From NCBI RefSeq assembly GCF_004745425.1, contig NZ_PGGK01000007.1, forward strand, positions 87,940 to 151,939: a stretch of DNA of 64,000 nt, written 5' to 3'. Positions 8,822 to 17,809 of the stretch are shown here, in pieces. Position numbers and translations under genes: made by a program. The notes beneath the pieces are model-generated. The model did no database searches. It had not been told where the DNA came from and saw only the letters and a program-made list of their open reading frames with translations. Every line of letters begins with the position of its first letter. Position 1 is the stretch's first letter. The DNA is from Methanolobus halotolerans (GTDB lineage: Archaea; Halobacteriota; Methanosarcinia; Methanosarcinales; Methanosarcinaceae).

Positions 8822-9808
8822 TTATCTCGTCCTCATTCTTCGCATCATCCGCATGCGATCTTTTGTTTTAGCTTCCTCTTCCCGGATAGTTCTGCCCGTG
8901 TAGTGCAGGAAAACATCTTCAAGAGTGGGTTTATGGATGGAGATGTTATTTATCGTAATTTTGTTAGCAGAAGAAAGAGTTACAATTTCTGCGATGTGCT
9001 GTTCCGCATTTTTCAGATTTATCGTAACGGAACTATTGTGTAGATCTGCATGGTTGACCCATGGCTGGAGCCTGATCATTGCATGCAGATCATCATTTTC
9101 CGGAGAACTGATTGTGATCACATCCCCGCCAATGGATTTCTTGAGATTTTCCGGAGTCTCCATCGCAATGATCTTTCCTTTATCTATTATTGCAACCCTG
9201 TCGCAGAGCCTGTCAGCTTCTTCCATATAGTGAGTGGTAAGGATCAATGTGATTCCTTTTTCTTTGTTAAGTTCCTCGATATATTGCCAGAGACGATTCC
9301 TTGTCTGAGGATCAAGACCAAGAGTGGGTTCATCCAGGAAAAGTACTTCGGGTTCGTGTAGCAATCCTCTTGCGATCTCCAGACGCCTTCGCATTCCACC
9401 TGAAAAGGTTTTTACCAGATTGTCTTTTTTGTCTTCCAGCTCGACAAGCTCCAGAAGTTCTGTGATCTTTTTTTGCCTCAGGTCTTTTGGCACACGATAA
9501 AGCCTCCCGTGGAAATCCATATTCTCATGAGCTGTCAGTTCCTCGTCAAGGCTCTGGTCCTGAAATACTATACCTATGGACCTTCTTACGTCATCTTCAC
9601 TTTTCAGTATATCAAAATCATTGACAGAAGCTCTGCCGGATGTCGGTTTAAGCATTGTTGAAAGCATAGACATGGTTGTCGTTTTTCCTGCACCGTTTGG
9701 GCCGAGCAAACCAAATATCTCACCTCTTTCTATGCTGAAAGAAATACTGTCAACAGCAACGAAACCGTGGAATTTCTTTGTAAGTTTTTCAACTTCTATT
9801 GCATACAT
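8822..9808 (-). CDS. ABC transporter ATP-binding protein, DrrA type
   Basis: 328 residues: Walker A GPNGAGKTT near residue 36, Q-loop FQDQSLDEELTAHENM, signature FSGGMRRRLEIARG, Walker B VLFLDEPTLGLDP and H-loop LTTHYMEEADRLCD. The C-terminal extension of about 100 residues matches daunorubicin-resistance-type ATPases, and the protein ends in an unusual Arg/Met-rich tail (RMRMMRRMRTR). It lies 5 nt downstream of the TetR regulator gene and 1 nt upstream of the permease gene, so the three form one transcription unit. Confidence 0.9.
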   Translation of the reverse strand: MYAIEVEKLTKKFHGFVAVDSISFSIERGEIFGLLGPNGAGKTTTMSMLSTMLKPTSGRASVNDFDILKSEDDVRRSIGIVFQDQSLDEELTAHENMDFHGRLYRVPKDLRQKKITELLELVELEDKKDNLVKTFSGGMRRRLEIARGLLHEPEVLFLDEPTLGLDPQTRNRLWQYIEELNKEKGITLILTTHYMEEADRLCDRVAIIDKGKIIAMETPENLKKSIGGDVITISSPENDDLHAMIRLQPWVNHADLHNSSVTINLKNAEQHIAEIVTLSSANKITINNISIHKPTLEDVFLHYTGRTIREEEAKTKDRMRMMRRMRTR

Positions 9809-9813
9809 TTAGT

Positions 9814-10416
9814 TCAATTCCTGATACCTTCGAATAACAGATCTATTTTTGCAGATATATTCCTGGAAAACGGGAAATCGTTCTCTGATCTGAGCCATAC
9901 GATGAGAGTGTGAAAATAGACAACGTTCAGCATTTCAGCTGCTGTTTCCAAGTCAACTGTGCTTTTTATCTCTCCGTTTTCCGCACCTTCTTCAAGAAAA
10001 TCATGTAGAATCCTGCTAAAGCGATAATGCATGCTATTTCCGTTGTCCGGGCTAAACCCGGAATGTACAGCATACCTTTTGTACTCCAGTATGAACAATT
10101 TTGTAAGTTCTTTGTCCTTCTCGTAGCTTTCTGCCAGAAGGACCAGAAAGCCCTTTATCTTTTCCTTGGTAGGAACATTCTTTGACTTTTCAGCTTCAAG
10201 CAGTTCATGGATCAATTCATGCTTCTGTTCTCTGAAATACAAGAGAAGAGACCCTTTTGTTGGAAAATAATTAAAGAATGTACCTTTTGCTATCCCTACT
10301 TCCCTGGTTATCTCATCAATGGTCGTGTTCTCAAAACCTTTTTCTTTGAATAACCTTCCGGATACTTCGAAGATATTATTTTTAGTTTCAAGTTTCTTTT
10401 TCTCACGAAGGGACAT
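9814..10416 (-). CDS. TetR/AcrR family transcriptional repressor
   Basis: 200 residues. The N-terminal helix-turn-helix is clear: KNNIFEVSGRLFKEKGFENT, TIDEITREVGIAKGTFFNYF, then TKGSLLLYF; the C-terminal ligand and dimerisation domain is not recognisable to a specific class. It is the first gene of the tetR-ABC operon. Two adjacent 14-bp palindromes sit 44-73 nt upstream of the start and overlap the probable TATA element, which fits autorepression of the exporter operon relieved by a ligand. Confidence 0.88.
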   Translation of the reverse strand: MSLREKKKLETKNNIFEVSGRLFKEKGFENTTIDEITREVGIAKGTFFNYFPTKGSLLLYFREQKHELIHELLEAEKSKNVPTKEKIKGFLVLLAESYEKDKELTKLFILEYKRYAVHSGFSPDNGNSMHYRFSRILHDFLEEGAENGEIKSTVDLETAAEMLNVVYFHTLIVWLRSENDFPFSRNISAKIDLLFEGIRN

Positions 10417-10460
10417 ATCGACCTCTCAATAGTTATTTTGCAAGAATATTCACAGAATAG

Positions 10461-10490
10461 ATGACCGAGGTCATTAATGACTGCAGTCAT
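10461..10490 (-). promoter_or_regulatory. Double palindromic operator of the TetR-ABC operon
   Basis: ATGACCGAGGTCAT (10461-10474) and ATGACTGCAGTCAT (10477-10490) are two related 14-bp dyads with half site ATGAC and only 2 bp between them, so their centres are 16 bp apart. On the minus strand a TATA-like CTTAAATATG directly precedes them. Placement and symmetry are typical of a TetR operator bound by two dimers. Confidence 0.7.
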
Positions 10491-10621
10491 ATTTAAGTGT
10501 TATGTGCATCCCTGAGTCAGCATGTTCCACAATAACCTCCTGCATACCAGGAAATCCGTATTCAAACAGCAAAAACTCAGAAAAAGCAATACACATCCAA
10601 AAAAAAGAATTGCAAGCCTGG

Positions 10622-12325
10622 TCACATAGACTCAGGCGCAGCTATTCCAAGAGTATCAAGTGCACTTGCAAGTACTATCCTTGCACAGTCCACCAATGCA
10701 AGCCTGATTGCCCTCAGTTCTTCATCCTCGGCATTTATTACAGGAACGAACCTGTAGAACTGGTTGAAAGACTCGGCAAGCTCTCTTGCATAAATGGCAA
10801 TTGCATTGGGTTTGAGCTCCCTCGCAGAAGTATCTATAACACTGTCAAATGATGCCATCTTCTTAACCAGATCCACTTCCGTATCCTCTACAAGCAAAGA
10901 CGGGTCGATAGGCCTGGAAGGGTCCCACAATCCTTCCTCTTCAGCTTTTTTGAGAATATTACAGGCACGGGCATGCGAATACTGGATGAAGGGACCGCCC
11001 TGCTTCTCAAAGTCCAGGGCTTCCTTCCAGTTGAAGACTGTGGATTTTTCAGGGGAGACTTTCACGATATCATATCTGACTGCACCTATTCCCACGTTTC
11101 TTGCTACCTCTTTCTTGAACTCATCCGGCATCTCAGGCCGACGTTTATCCACTTCTGCATATGCCTGTTTCTCGATCTGGTCAAGCAGCTCATCCGCCGG
11201 GATGAACTTGCCTCTGCGGGTGCTCATGGAGCCCTCTGGAAGTGAAACGAACTCGAATATCACAATCTCAGGCTCACGCTTGCCTATTGCATTCAATGTC
11301 GCCTTGAGCTGTCCCGATATCAGTTTATGGTCCGCACCCAGCACATCTATCATCCTGTCGGCCCTCTCTCCCTTCCATTCGTGGTATGCAAGATCACGTG
11401 TGGTATAAAGGGATGTACCATCGGAACGCTGGATAACCAGGGTCTTTTCAAAACCGTAATCCGAAAGATCTACAACAAGGGCACCGTTGTCAATTTCGGT
11501 CCTGCCGATAGCCTTTATTTCCCCGACGATCCTGGAAACTGCACCCGAGCGAATGAAACCGGATTCATGCGGGAAACTGTCATGAGTGACATTCATACGT
11601 TGCAACGTTTCCCTGATACCTTTTATCGCAAAGGCAACAGCATCATCGAAACTCTTGATGGTCGCCTCATCCCCTTTTTCAACAAGCTGCATACGGCTAT
11701 CAATCTCAGATACCTTTTCAGGATTTGCAATAAGCTCCGCATTGGCCTTTATGTAAACATCTGCGATCGCATGGTCTGGCTTTCTTGAGCTGTCGAAACC
11801 GAACAGGGAAAGTGCCCATGAGACAATTGCTATCTGGCGGCCCATGTCGTTTACATAGTACTGGGTCTCGACATCATAACCAGCACGCCTGAGCACACGC
11901 ATGAGTGTATCACCGATAATGGAATTGCGGATATGACCTACGTGCAGAGGACCGTTAGGATTTGCTGATGTGTGCTCCAGCAATATCCTTCCCTGACAGA
12001 AACCACCACCGAAGCCGGCTTCCTCCTGCCTTATCCTGAAAACGGTCTCATCTATATATTTCCTGTTAGCATCTATATTGATATAGGGACCGACCGTAGT
12101 GATCTTTCCTATAAGGGAATCTTCCGGCAAGATTATGGCTTCGGATATCCTTTCAGCAAGCTCTTTGGGATTCTGTCTGGCCTGTGATGCAAGGCGGAAT
12201 GCGGCCTTTGAAGCAATATCTGCATGCTGGGATGCTTCCAGCCCAAGATCATCCGTCTGGAGGCCCAGTGACGCAATGGCATCCCTAAGAATTGAAGTAA
12301 CCTGTTTTTTAAACTCAAGGAACAA
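10622..12325 (-). CDS. argS: Arginyl-tRNA synthetase
   Basis: 567-residue class I synthetase. The HIGH motif appears in SANPNGPLHVGHIRNSIIGD, the KMSKS-like loop as EGSMSTRRGKFIP, and a C-terminal anticodon-binding domain with FNQFYRFVPV closes the protein. The N-terminal Arg-tRNA domain is present. The start is TTG at 12325, preceded by GAGGTG at 6-nt spacing, which supports this unusual codon. It lies 20 nt downstream of the aRF1 gene on the same strand, so the two translation genes are probably cotranscribed. Confidence 0.95.
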   Translation of the reverse strand: MFLEFKKQVTSILRDAIASLGLQTDDLGLEASQHADIASKAAFRLASQARQNPKELAERISEAIILPEDSLIGKITTVGPYINIDANRKYIDETVFRIRQEEAGFGGGFCQGRILLEHTSANPNGPLHVGHIRNSIIGDTLMRVLRRAGYDVETQYYVNDMGRQIAIVSWALSLFGFDSSRKPDHAIADVYIKANAELIANPEKVSEIDSRMQLVEKGDEATIKSFDDAVAFAIKGIRETLQRMNVTHDSFPHESGFIRSGAVSRIVGEIKAIGRTEIDNGALVVDLSDYGFEKTLVIQRSDGTSLYTTRDLAYHEWKGERADRMIDVLGADHKLISGQLKATLNAIGKREPEIVIFEFVSLPEGSMSTRRGKFIPADELLDQIEKQAYAEVDKRRPEMPDEFKKEVARNVGIGAVRYDIVKVSPEKSTVFNWKEALDFEKQGGPFIQYSHARACNILKKAEEEGLWDPSRPIDPSLLVEDTEVDLVKKMASFDSVIDTSARELKPNAIAIYARELAESFNQFYRFVPVINAEDEELRAIRLALVDCARIVLASALDTLGIAAPESM

Positions 12326-12345
12326 GATAACACCTCAAAGTACTA

Positions 12346-13596
12346 TCATATACCCGTATTGAAACGCAGTATCGCAACTATTCCGCCGAAAGCGCTGAAC
12401 AACTGAGAACCCTCATCAAAGTCCGTTGATATAAAATCCACTTCCGTTGACATCTGATCTGCAAGTTCGGATAGTTCATCAACCACATCGACCCTTTCAA
12501 CGATCTCAAGGTTGCTACCGCACTCGGGACACTGACCCGATACATCATCATCCGGCTGGTCACCCGGTGTGAAATTCCTGCTTACCTTGTTCTCATAATC
12601 ACCTGTGGGACATCGCAGGGTCAGACGCTCGGCCCTGAGACCTTCGGATATCATTAATATCTCCACAGCCCCCATAGTCAGGTTCTGTCTGACCTGTGAC
12701 TCACCATAGGCAGCTTTTCCTGAGTCGGATACAAGCTCTGCAAGGAAACGCTGCATCAGTTTTTTCTCAACCATTAGATCAATATCAGCAAGCCTCTCAC
12801 TGGCAGCATTGACAAGTTCGGAAAGACCGGACTCATCCGTATAGGCGGTATCGAACAGTCCCAGTATCTTCTTCTGCAATTCATGGTGCAGGAAATCCCC
12901 GGAATCAAATTCTTCTTTTGTAGGGGAAGGGCCTCCGATGAGCACACCTTCGAAATCCTTATGATCGACTGTAAGGAAAACATCACTTGCAGCTTCACCA
13001 ATACGCTTATAGAATTCATGGATGGCGATAAGCCTCAGCTGCTGGAACCTGTGAGCACTCTGACCACCCTTTCTCTGTTTTCCGGGAACCGAGGATGTGA
13101 GGTGCCTGTATGATTCAATGTGTTTTCCTACCAGCAGGCCCACCGTGGCTTCTCTCCTGTCAAGCACAAGCAGACCGAACGTCTTTACGTCCCTTAACAT
13201 TTCATCGAGTGGTTCAAGGAAGAACGAGGAGTCACAGTGATACCTGTAAGTTACCAGTGGCTGCGGAGGCTCGACAATCATGGACTCCATATTTGTCTTG
13301 TTGGCACCGATGTCCACAGCGCCGGTGAAGAACACAATACCGTTCTCAGGGACCTCTACATACCTCAGCCTGGAAAGCAGGGATTCCAGTGCACCCTGAA
13401 CATTATCTCTTGTAACCTTGGATTTAATGTTGGCCGCCTGGCCGTGCTCTGTCCTGAGCTGGGAGGTGACATCGGATATTTGCTTGGTGGGGGGGATATA
13501 AAGTGATACCAGTTCAGTACCACGACCCTTCTTGGTTCGCAGTTCCTCTAACTGTTTCTTGAATTCATACTTAGAATGAGCAGATTGTTCAGACAT
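12346..13596 (-). CDS. prf1: Peptide chain release factor aRF1
   Basis: 416 residues, the usual archaeal length. Domain 1 carries NIKS within QAANIKSKVTRDN and the YxCxxxF element (YHCDSSF) used to read stop codons; domain 2 holds the catalytic GGQ in RKGGQSAHRFQQLR; a zinc-ribbon-like CPECG follows in the C-terminal domain. It terminates translation at all three stop codons, and is therefore the protein that competes with pyrrolysyl-tRNA at the amber codon of mtmB in this window. No substitution that would obviously weaken amber recognition is visible by eye. Confidence 0.95.
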   Translation of the reverse strand: MSEQSAHSKYEFKKQLEELRTKKGRGTELVSLYIPPTKQISDVTSQLRTEHGQAANIKSKVTRDNVQGALESLLSRLRYVEVPENGIVFFTGAVDIGANKTNMESMIVEPPQPLVTYRYHCDSSFFLEPLDEMLRDVKTFGLLVLDRREATVGLLVGKHIESYRHLTSSVPGKQRKGGQSAHRFQQLRLIAIHEFYKRIGEAASDVFLTVDHKDFEGVLIGGPSPTKEEFDSGDFLHHELQKKILGLFDTAYTDESGLSELVNAASERLADIDLMVEKKLMQRFLAELVSDSGKAAYGESQVRQNLTMGAVEILMISEGLRAERLTLRCPTGDYENKVSRNFTPGDQPDDDVSGQCPECGSNLEIVERVDVVDELSELADQMSTEVDFISTDFDEGSQLFSAFGGIVAILRFNTGI

Positions 13597-13725
13597 ATTG
13601 AAAATACTCCGCGATTGAAGTGAACTATAATTATTTCCTATCTTCGATTAGATTGCTATTTCATATGACATCTAACTATAAATATAGATTGTGACAAGGA
13701 CTGTGACAGGCCCGCATCCTGCCAG

Positions 13726-14664
13726 TCAGACAAGGGGCGAGACCGAGCCGTCCTTTGAAAGTAAGACTACCCTGCTTACCGCTACATCATCAGCTATCCT
13801 GTATCCGAGGTTCTCTGCGATCTTCCCGGAAAAGTCAAGCACCTCTTCGTGAGAAGGCATTGCCTCGCGTGGCAGCCGCTTCCTGGAAAAACCCAGGTGC
13901 ATGTAAGCCTTGACCTCTATATAATCCGGTTCTGCTTTCCTTATAAGTTCAGCATAGCCCTCAGGATCGAACATATTCACACCCTTGATCAAAGTTATAC
14001 GTATGACGGTTCTTGTATCTTTGTTCTTAAGTATTGCAAGGGATTCATTTATCCTGTCCCATAACTCAGGAGACTTTGGGGCGCAGACCTTTTCGTAAGT
14101 TTGCAGGTCCGGTGCATCCAGACTCATATAAAGTTGCGATGGATCGATCTTTGCCATCATTGCAGGTACAGTGCCATTGCTCACTACAAAGGTAGTAAAG
14201 CCCTGTTCTTTGAACTCCTCTATGAGTTCTGGCAGATGCGGGAAAAGCGTGGGCTCCCCTGATAGGGATATAGCCACATGCCGGGGCTCATTGCCCTCCA
14301 TCCAGAGGTCTCTGGGAGCCGAGTCTCCAAAGCCTGATATGAGCTTTCGCTGAGATTCGATACAAGACCCCACTATTTCCACTGGAGAGTTCCAGTCTCC
14401 GGGCATGGGCACATCGATCTCCGTTGGTCTCCAGCAATGCAGGCATTTTTGATTGCACATCAGTGTCGGGGTCATTTGCAGGCAACGATGGGACTGTATA
14501 CTGTAAAAGGCGGACTTATAACACTCACCTTCATTTTTGATTGCCCTGCCAAGCCAGAGACAAGTCTTCACAGCCGAATGCTTGCCGGCAAGACTGTAGC
14601 CCTGTTTTTTCAGCAGACTTTTAAAGTCCGTGATATCATGGACCTTTTGCTTTCTTCTGGACAT
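13726..14664 (-). CDS. taw1: 4-demethylwyosine synthase (radical SAM)
   Basis: 312-residue TYW1/Taw1 enzyme. The radical-SAM cluster motif is CNQKCLHCWRPTE near residue 71, and a second upstream cysteine set in the N-terminal part probably binds the second Fe-S cluster. Family-specific stretches include SLSGEPTLFPHLPELI, FVVSNGTVPAM and DYIEVKAYMHLGFSRKRLP. It condenses N1-methylguanosine-37 of tRNA-Phe with pyruvate to form the tricyclic wyosine base. It depends on the Trm5 product; a Trm5-like gene is present at 7.1 kb. Confidence 0.93.
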   Translation of the reverse strand: MSRRKQKVHDITDFKSLLKKQGYSLAGKHSAVKTCLWLGRAIKNEGECYKSAFYSIQSHRCLQMTPTLMCNQKCLHCWRPTEIDVPMPGDWNSPVEIVGSCIESQRKLISGFGDSAPRDLWMEGNEPRHVAISLSGEPTLFPHLPELIEEFKEQGFTTFVVSNGTVPAMMAKIDPSQLYMSLDAPDLQTYEKVCAPKSPELWDRINESLAILKNKDTRTVIRITLIKGVNMFDPEGYAELIRKAEPDYIEVKAYMHLGFSRKRLPREAMPSHEEVLDFSGKIAENLGYRIADDVAVSRVVLLSKDGSVSPLV

Positions 14665-14750
14665 TTGGCTGTAATTAAAATTTCAGTATATATAAAGTAT
14701 GAGTATAGGCAAAACATATTCTGATAAAGTTAAATCCGTCAAAGTATGTA

Positions 14751-16043
14751 TCATTCCTCTAATTGGAAAAATATCTTGAATATCTTGATGGAATCCAGGA
14801 AGTCCTGTTTGCCCATCAGCTCCCTGGTCGAATGCATTGCCAACATCGGCACTCCCACATCCACCACATGAACAGGCAGATATTTGCTGAGCAACGGACC
14901 CAGAGTCTTTCCTCCCGGTTGATCTGAATGGTTCGTGAATTTCTGATATTTCACACCTGCTCTGTCACAGAGTTGCTGGAAAGCTGCAATGGTCTCCACT
15001 TCTGATGCATATGAACGATTTCCACTGATCTTAATAGTTATTCCTTTGTTCATTACAGGTTTGTTGGTGATATCGTTCTTTTCACTGTAATTGGGATGGA
15101 ATCCATGAGCGCCATCAGCTGATATCACAAAGAAGTCCATCATCTGACTGGTGAATTCTTTTTCTATTCCCGGCGTTACCATAAGAATCCTTTCCAGGAT
15201 CGTGCTCAGCATCATGGAGTCCGCACCTTGCCGGGTTGTGGAGCCTATCTCTTCATTATCCATGAATGCCACCATGTTGATCCCATCCTTATGCTTCGAT
15301 CCTATAAGAGCTTCCATAGCAGCATAAACCATAGACAGATCATCGATCCTCGGACAAGAGATGAATTCTTCTCTGGCTCCCACTAACATACCTTCTTCAC
15401 AACAATAGACATTCAGATCCATGTCCAGAATATCTTCACGACTCCCCCCGGCTTCCTTCGCAACAAGATCCAGCAGATAATTATCCTTGATCTCATCTTC
15501 AATCAACTGGCTCAGGAGGGGTTGCATTTCTTTTTGCACCTTGAGCTCCACACCTTTATTGGCCTCGCGGTTCATGTGGATGGCCAGATTCGGGATGATA
15601 AGTATTGGTCTTTCAAAATCCAGGTGGATTACTTTAGGCTTTAGCACCTTATCTGACTTCACCGCGATCCTTCCGGCGATAGATAAAGGACGGTCAAACC
15701 AGGTATTCAGAATAGGGCCGCCGTATCGCTCCACATTCAGTGTCACCAGTCCTTCACTGTCCGTCTCAGGATTGGGTTTGACCCTGAATCCGGGATTATC
15801 CGTATGGGCAGCAATCATCTTTACTCCTTTTGTCAGATATTGATTGCTTCCTATAGTAAAGCCCACCAGCATGGAAGGATAGGGTGCCAGATAGTATTTC
15901 CCCATAGAATCCAACATCCATGGCTCGGTCATATTCAATTCTATAAAGCCTTCAGCATCCAGGCGTCTTCTTATTGCATCCACCGTCTGAACCGCTGTTG
16001 TCGCTTTTTTCATAAATCCAAAAAAATCGCTGATATAATCCAT
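14751..16043 (-). CDS. M18 family aminopeptidase
   Basis: 430 residues of the aspartyl-aminopeptidase-like M18 metallopeptidase family. Zinc-site motifs are visible: MIAAHTDNPGFRVKPN near residue 77, FMDNEEIGSTTRQGAD near 258 and VPMLAMHSTRELM near the C-terminus. These peptidases form dodecameric tetrahedra in the cytosol and trim N-terminal residues from peptides. It stands alone, with taw1 downstream in the same direction. Confidence 0.88.
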   Translation of the reverse strand: MDYISDFFGFMKKATTAVQTVDAIRRRLDAEGFIELNMTEPWMLDSMGKYYLAPYPSMLVGFTIGSNQYLTKGVKMIAAHTDNPGFRVKPNPETDSEGLVTLNVERYGGPILNTWFDRPLSIAGRIAVKSDKVLKPKVIHLDFERPILIIPNLAIHMNREANKGVELKVQKEMQPLLSQLIEDEIKDNYLLDLVAKEAGGSREDILDMDLNVYCCEEGMLVGAREEFISCPRIDDLSMVYAAMEALIGSKHKDGINMVAFMDNEEIGSTTRQGADSMMLSTILERILMVTPGIEKEFTSQMMDFFVISADGAHGFHPNYSEKNDITNKPVMNKGITIKISGNRSYASEVETIAAFQQLCDRAGVKYQKFTNHSDQPGGKTLGPLLSKYLPVHVVDVGVPMLAMHSTRELMGKQDFLDSIKIFKIFFQLEE

Positions 16044-16100
16044 ATGGATAATAGATTCTCAGGATACTTAATGCTGTAAGTTTATACTGAAAAGAAAAAA

Positions 16101-16149
16101 TTCTCCGGGGAAGGAGGTACAATCCATCTGAAGAATTCAGCCCGGAGAA
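16101..16149 (-). terminator. Intrinsic terminator downstream of mtbA
   Basis: TTCTCCGGG (16101-16109) pairs with CCCGGAGAA (16141-16149) across a 31-nt loop; on the minus strand it is followed directly by a T-rich stretch (TTTTTTCTTTT). It lies 22 nt after the mtbA stop. Confidence 0.65.
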
Positions 16150-16171
16150 ATAAACAACTGTCAGAATGGTT

Positions 16172-17191
16172 TCAATATTTGTGGCTCTTCGCCATTTCGA
16201 TCATTGCCTGAAGGTTCTCGGTAGGTGTCTTGCTGACAATACCACAACCAGGTGCAAGAAGGCCTACGCCTGCATCCAGGACCTTCCGGGATTCTTCCTT
16301 TACGACCTCAGGTGTCTGGTTCCAGAGCACGTTCACGGGATCAAGGTTACCCACGATCACAGCCTTGTCAACCTTGCTTACTGCAGTTGCAACGTCCACA
16401 TTCTGGTCAACACTGATAGCATCGACTTCAGAGGCTTCCATAAGTGCAAGGCCCTGAGTGGTATCACCACATATGTGCAATACTACAGGAACATTAAGCT
16501 CATGCATTGCGTCAGCAATCTTTTTGTGGTAAGGCACGACGAACTTCTCATAGAGCTCAGCACCGATGAGCTGTGCACTGGCTGTCGGGTCGATGATGAC
16601 CATGGTGTCAGCACCGTTCTCGACCATCTTCTTTGCGTAGGCGACATTGAAATCGGTTGTGAACTCCATGAGTTCAAGGCCAAAGGCCTCGTTCGTGAAG
16701 ATAGCCATGAACCAGTCGTCACCATTGAGGTGCTGGGCAAGAGAGAAAGGACCAATCATACTGCCCATAATTGGAAGTTCATCACCATACTTGTCTGCAA
16801 GGATCTTGATAGCATCGCATACGACTCCGATTCTTCCATGATCAAGGTCATAGCCTTTTAGTTTGTTGATCTCCTCTGCGTCCTTTACAACATGACCAAC
16901 TACTGAAGGCTGCTGTTCCTGAGTTCCCTGTTTGATCTCACAGCCGAAGAACTCAGCTTCTGCTGTAATATCGAAAGGAACACGTACAGCCTCAAAACCT
17001 ACGACAGTGTGACCTGCTTCGGCAAGTGCTGCCATCTTTTCTGCGTCATCGTTAGCCTCAGGCCAGAAGGCTCCGCTGGCTTCCATCTGTTCCACAGTCC
17101 CTGTCTGGGTAACTGATACTGCTGGCATCCTGTCAACGGACTGACCGGTCAAGGCACGTGCTAATCTTTCTTTTGGAGTATATTCAACCAT
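16172..17191 (-). CDS. mtbA: Methylcobamide:CoM methyltransferase, MtbA type
   Basis: 339-residue zinc methyltransferase of the uroporphyrinogen-decarboxylase fold (MtaA/MtbA/CmuA family). It transfers the methyl group from a methylated corrinoid protein to coenzyme M. Zinc ligands fit the HICGD motif and a late LLAPGCGIV cysteine. The start is the ATG at 17191 ([17 protein letters not shown]), preceded by AGGAG at 8-9 nt; a longer frame to 17266 adds an atypical segment. Assignment to MtbA (methylamine) rather than MtaA (methanol) rests on position beside mtm genes, so it is partly inference. Divergent from the MtmB paralog. Confidence 0.85.
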   Translation of the reverse strand: MVEYTPKERLARALTGQSVDRMPAVSVTQTGTVEQMEASGAFWPEANDDAEKMAALAEAGHTVVGFEAVRVPFDITAEAEFFGCEIKQGTQEQQPSVVGHVVKDAEEINKLKGYDLDHGRIGVVCDAIKILADKYGDELPIMGSMIGPFSLAQHLNGDDWFMAIFTNEAFGLELMEFTTDFNVAYAKKMVENGADTMVIIDPTASAQLIGAELYEKFVVPYHKKIADAMHELNVPVVLHICGDTTQGLALMEASEVDAISVDQNVDVATAVSKVDKAVIVGNLDPVNVLWNQTPEVVKEESRKVLDAGVGLLAPGCGIVSKTPTENLQAMIEMAKSHKY

Positions 17192-17266
17192 AATTTTAAG
17201 CTCCTGATATGTATAGTAAGATGAAATGCAGATTGCCTGGATATATATTTTACGATTAAGCGTCAA

Positions 17267-17809
17267 GTAAATTTAAATATGAGATATACGCAAAACTGAC
17301 CCGTAAAGAATAAGTAGAAGAAAAATTCAATTTTAGAATATGCTGAACATATAGTGAGAAATAAAGAAAAAAGCTTCTTAAGATGCTTATTTTCCAGAAA
17401 AAAACAGACCAGTCTTCAAAATATAAATCACTTTATACGTAAAAAATATTGATAGCAGCATAAAATATACGTGTTTCTGAATAAGAGGGAAGTAAGCATA
17501 AAATATAAATAATATATCACTTGCCCCACCAGTAACAGAATTGAAACTGTATGTTGCACCAAAACATGGTTCCTAAAGAACAATTTTCACTAGAGCGATC
17601 TATTCGAACAGACAAATCCCGTTTGCAAAAAAAGAGTTCAGGAACTAAATTTCTATGAACTGGCAACGCAGATATACTTAGAGAACCTAGAAAAAACTAT
17701 AAATATATGTGTAAATAAGCATTTTTATACATAAACAGAAGATTATATGCAATATTACAATATTGTGCCACATAGATCGTATAAATCTGCTCCGGTCTAA
17801 GGTGAAAAT
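17267..17809. promoter_or_regulatory. Divergent promoter region between mtbA and the MtmB paralog
   Basis: About 540 bases, strongly AT-rich, with no reading frame of note. Near the right gene there is a TATA-like element (CTATAAATATATG near 17696-17708), which would give a leader of roughly 80-90 nt. Within it CAATATT-AC-AATATTG forms a 16-bp dyad at 17750-17765, a possible operator, and AGGTG lies just before the start at 17810. The mtbA side also has a long untranslated upstream stretch, as is common for methylotrophic genes in this family. Confidence 0.5.

Noticed and set aside
17765..17800. CATAGATCG followed by GGTCTAAGG, considered as remnant of tRNA-Pyl
   Set aside because: No stems can be formed around the CTA triplet, and the segment is the leader of the MtmB paralog.
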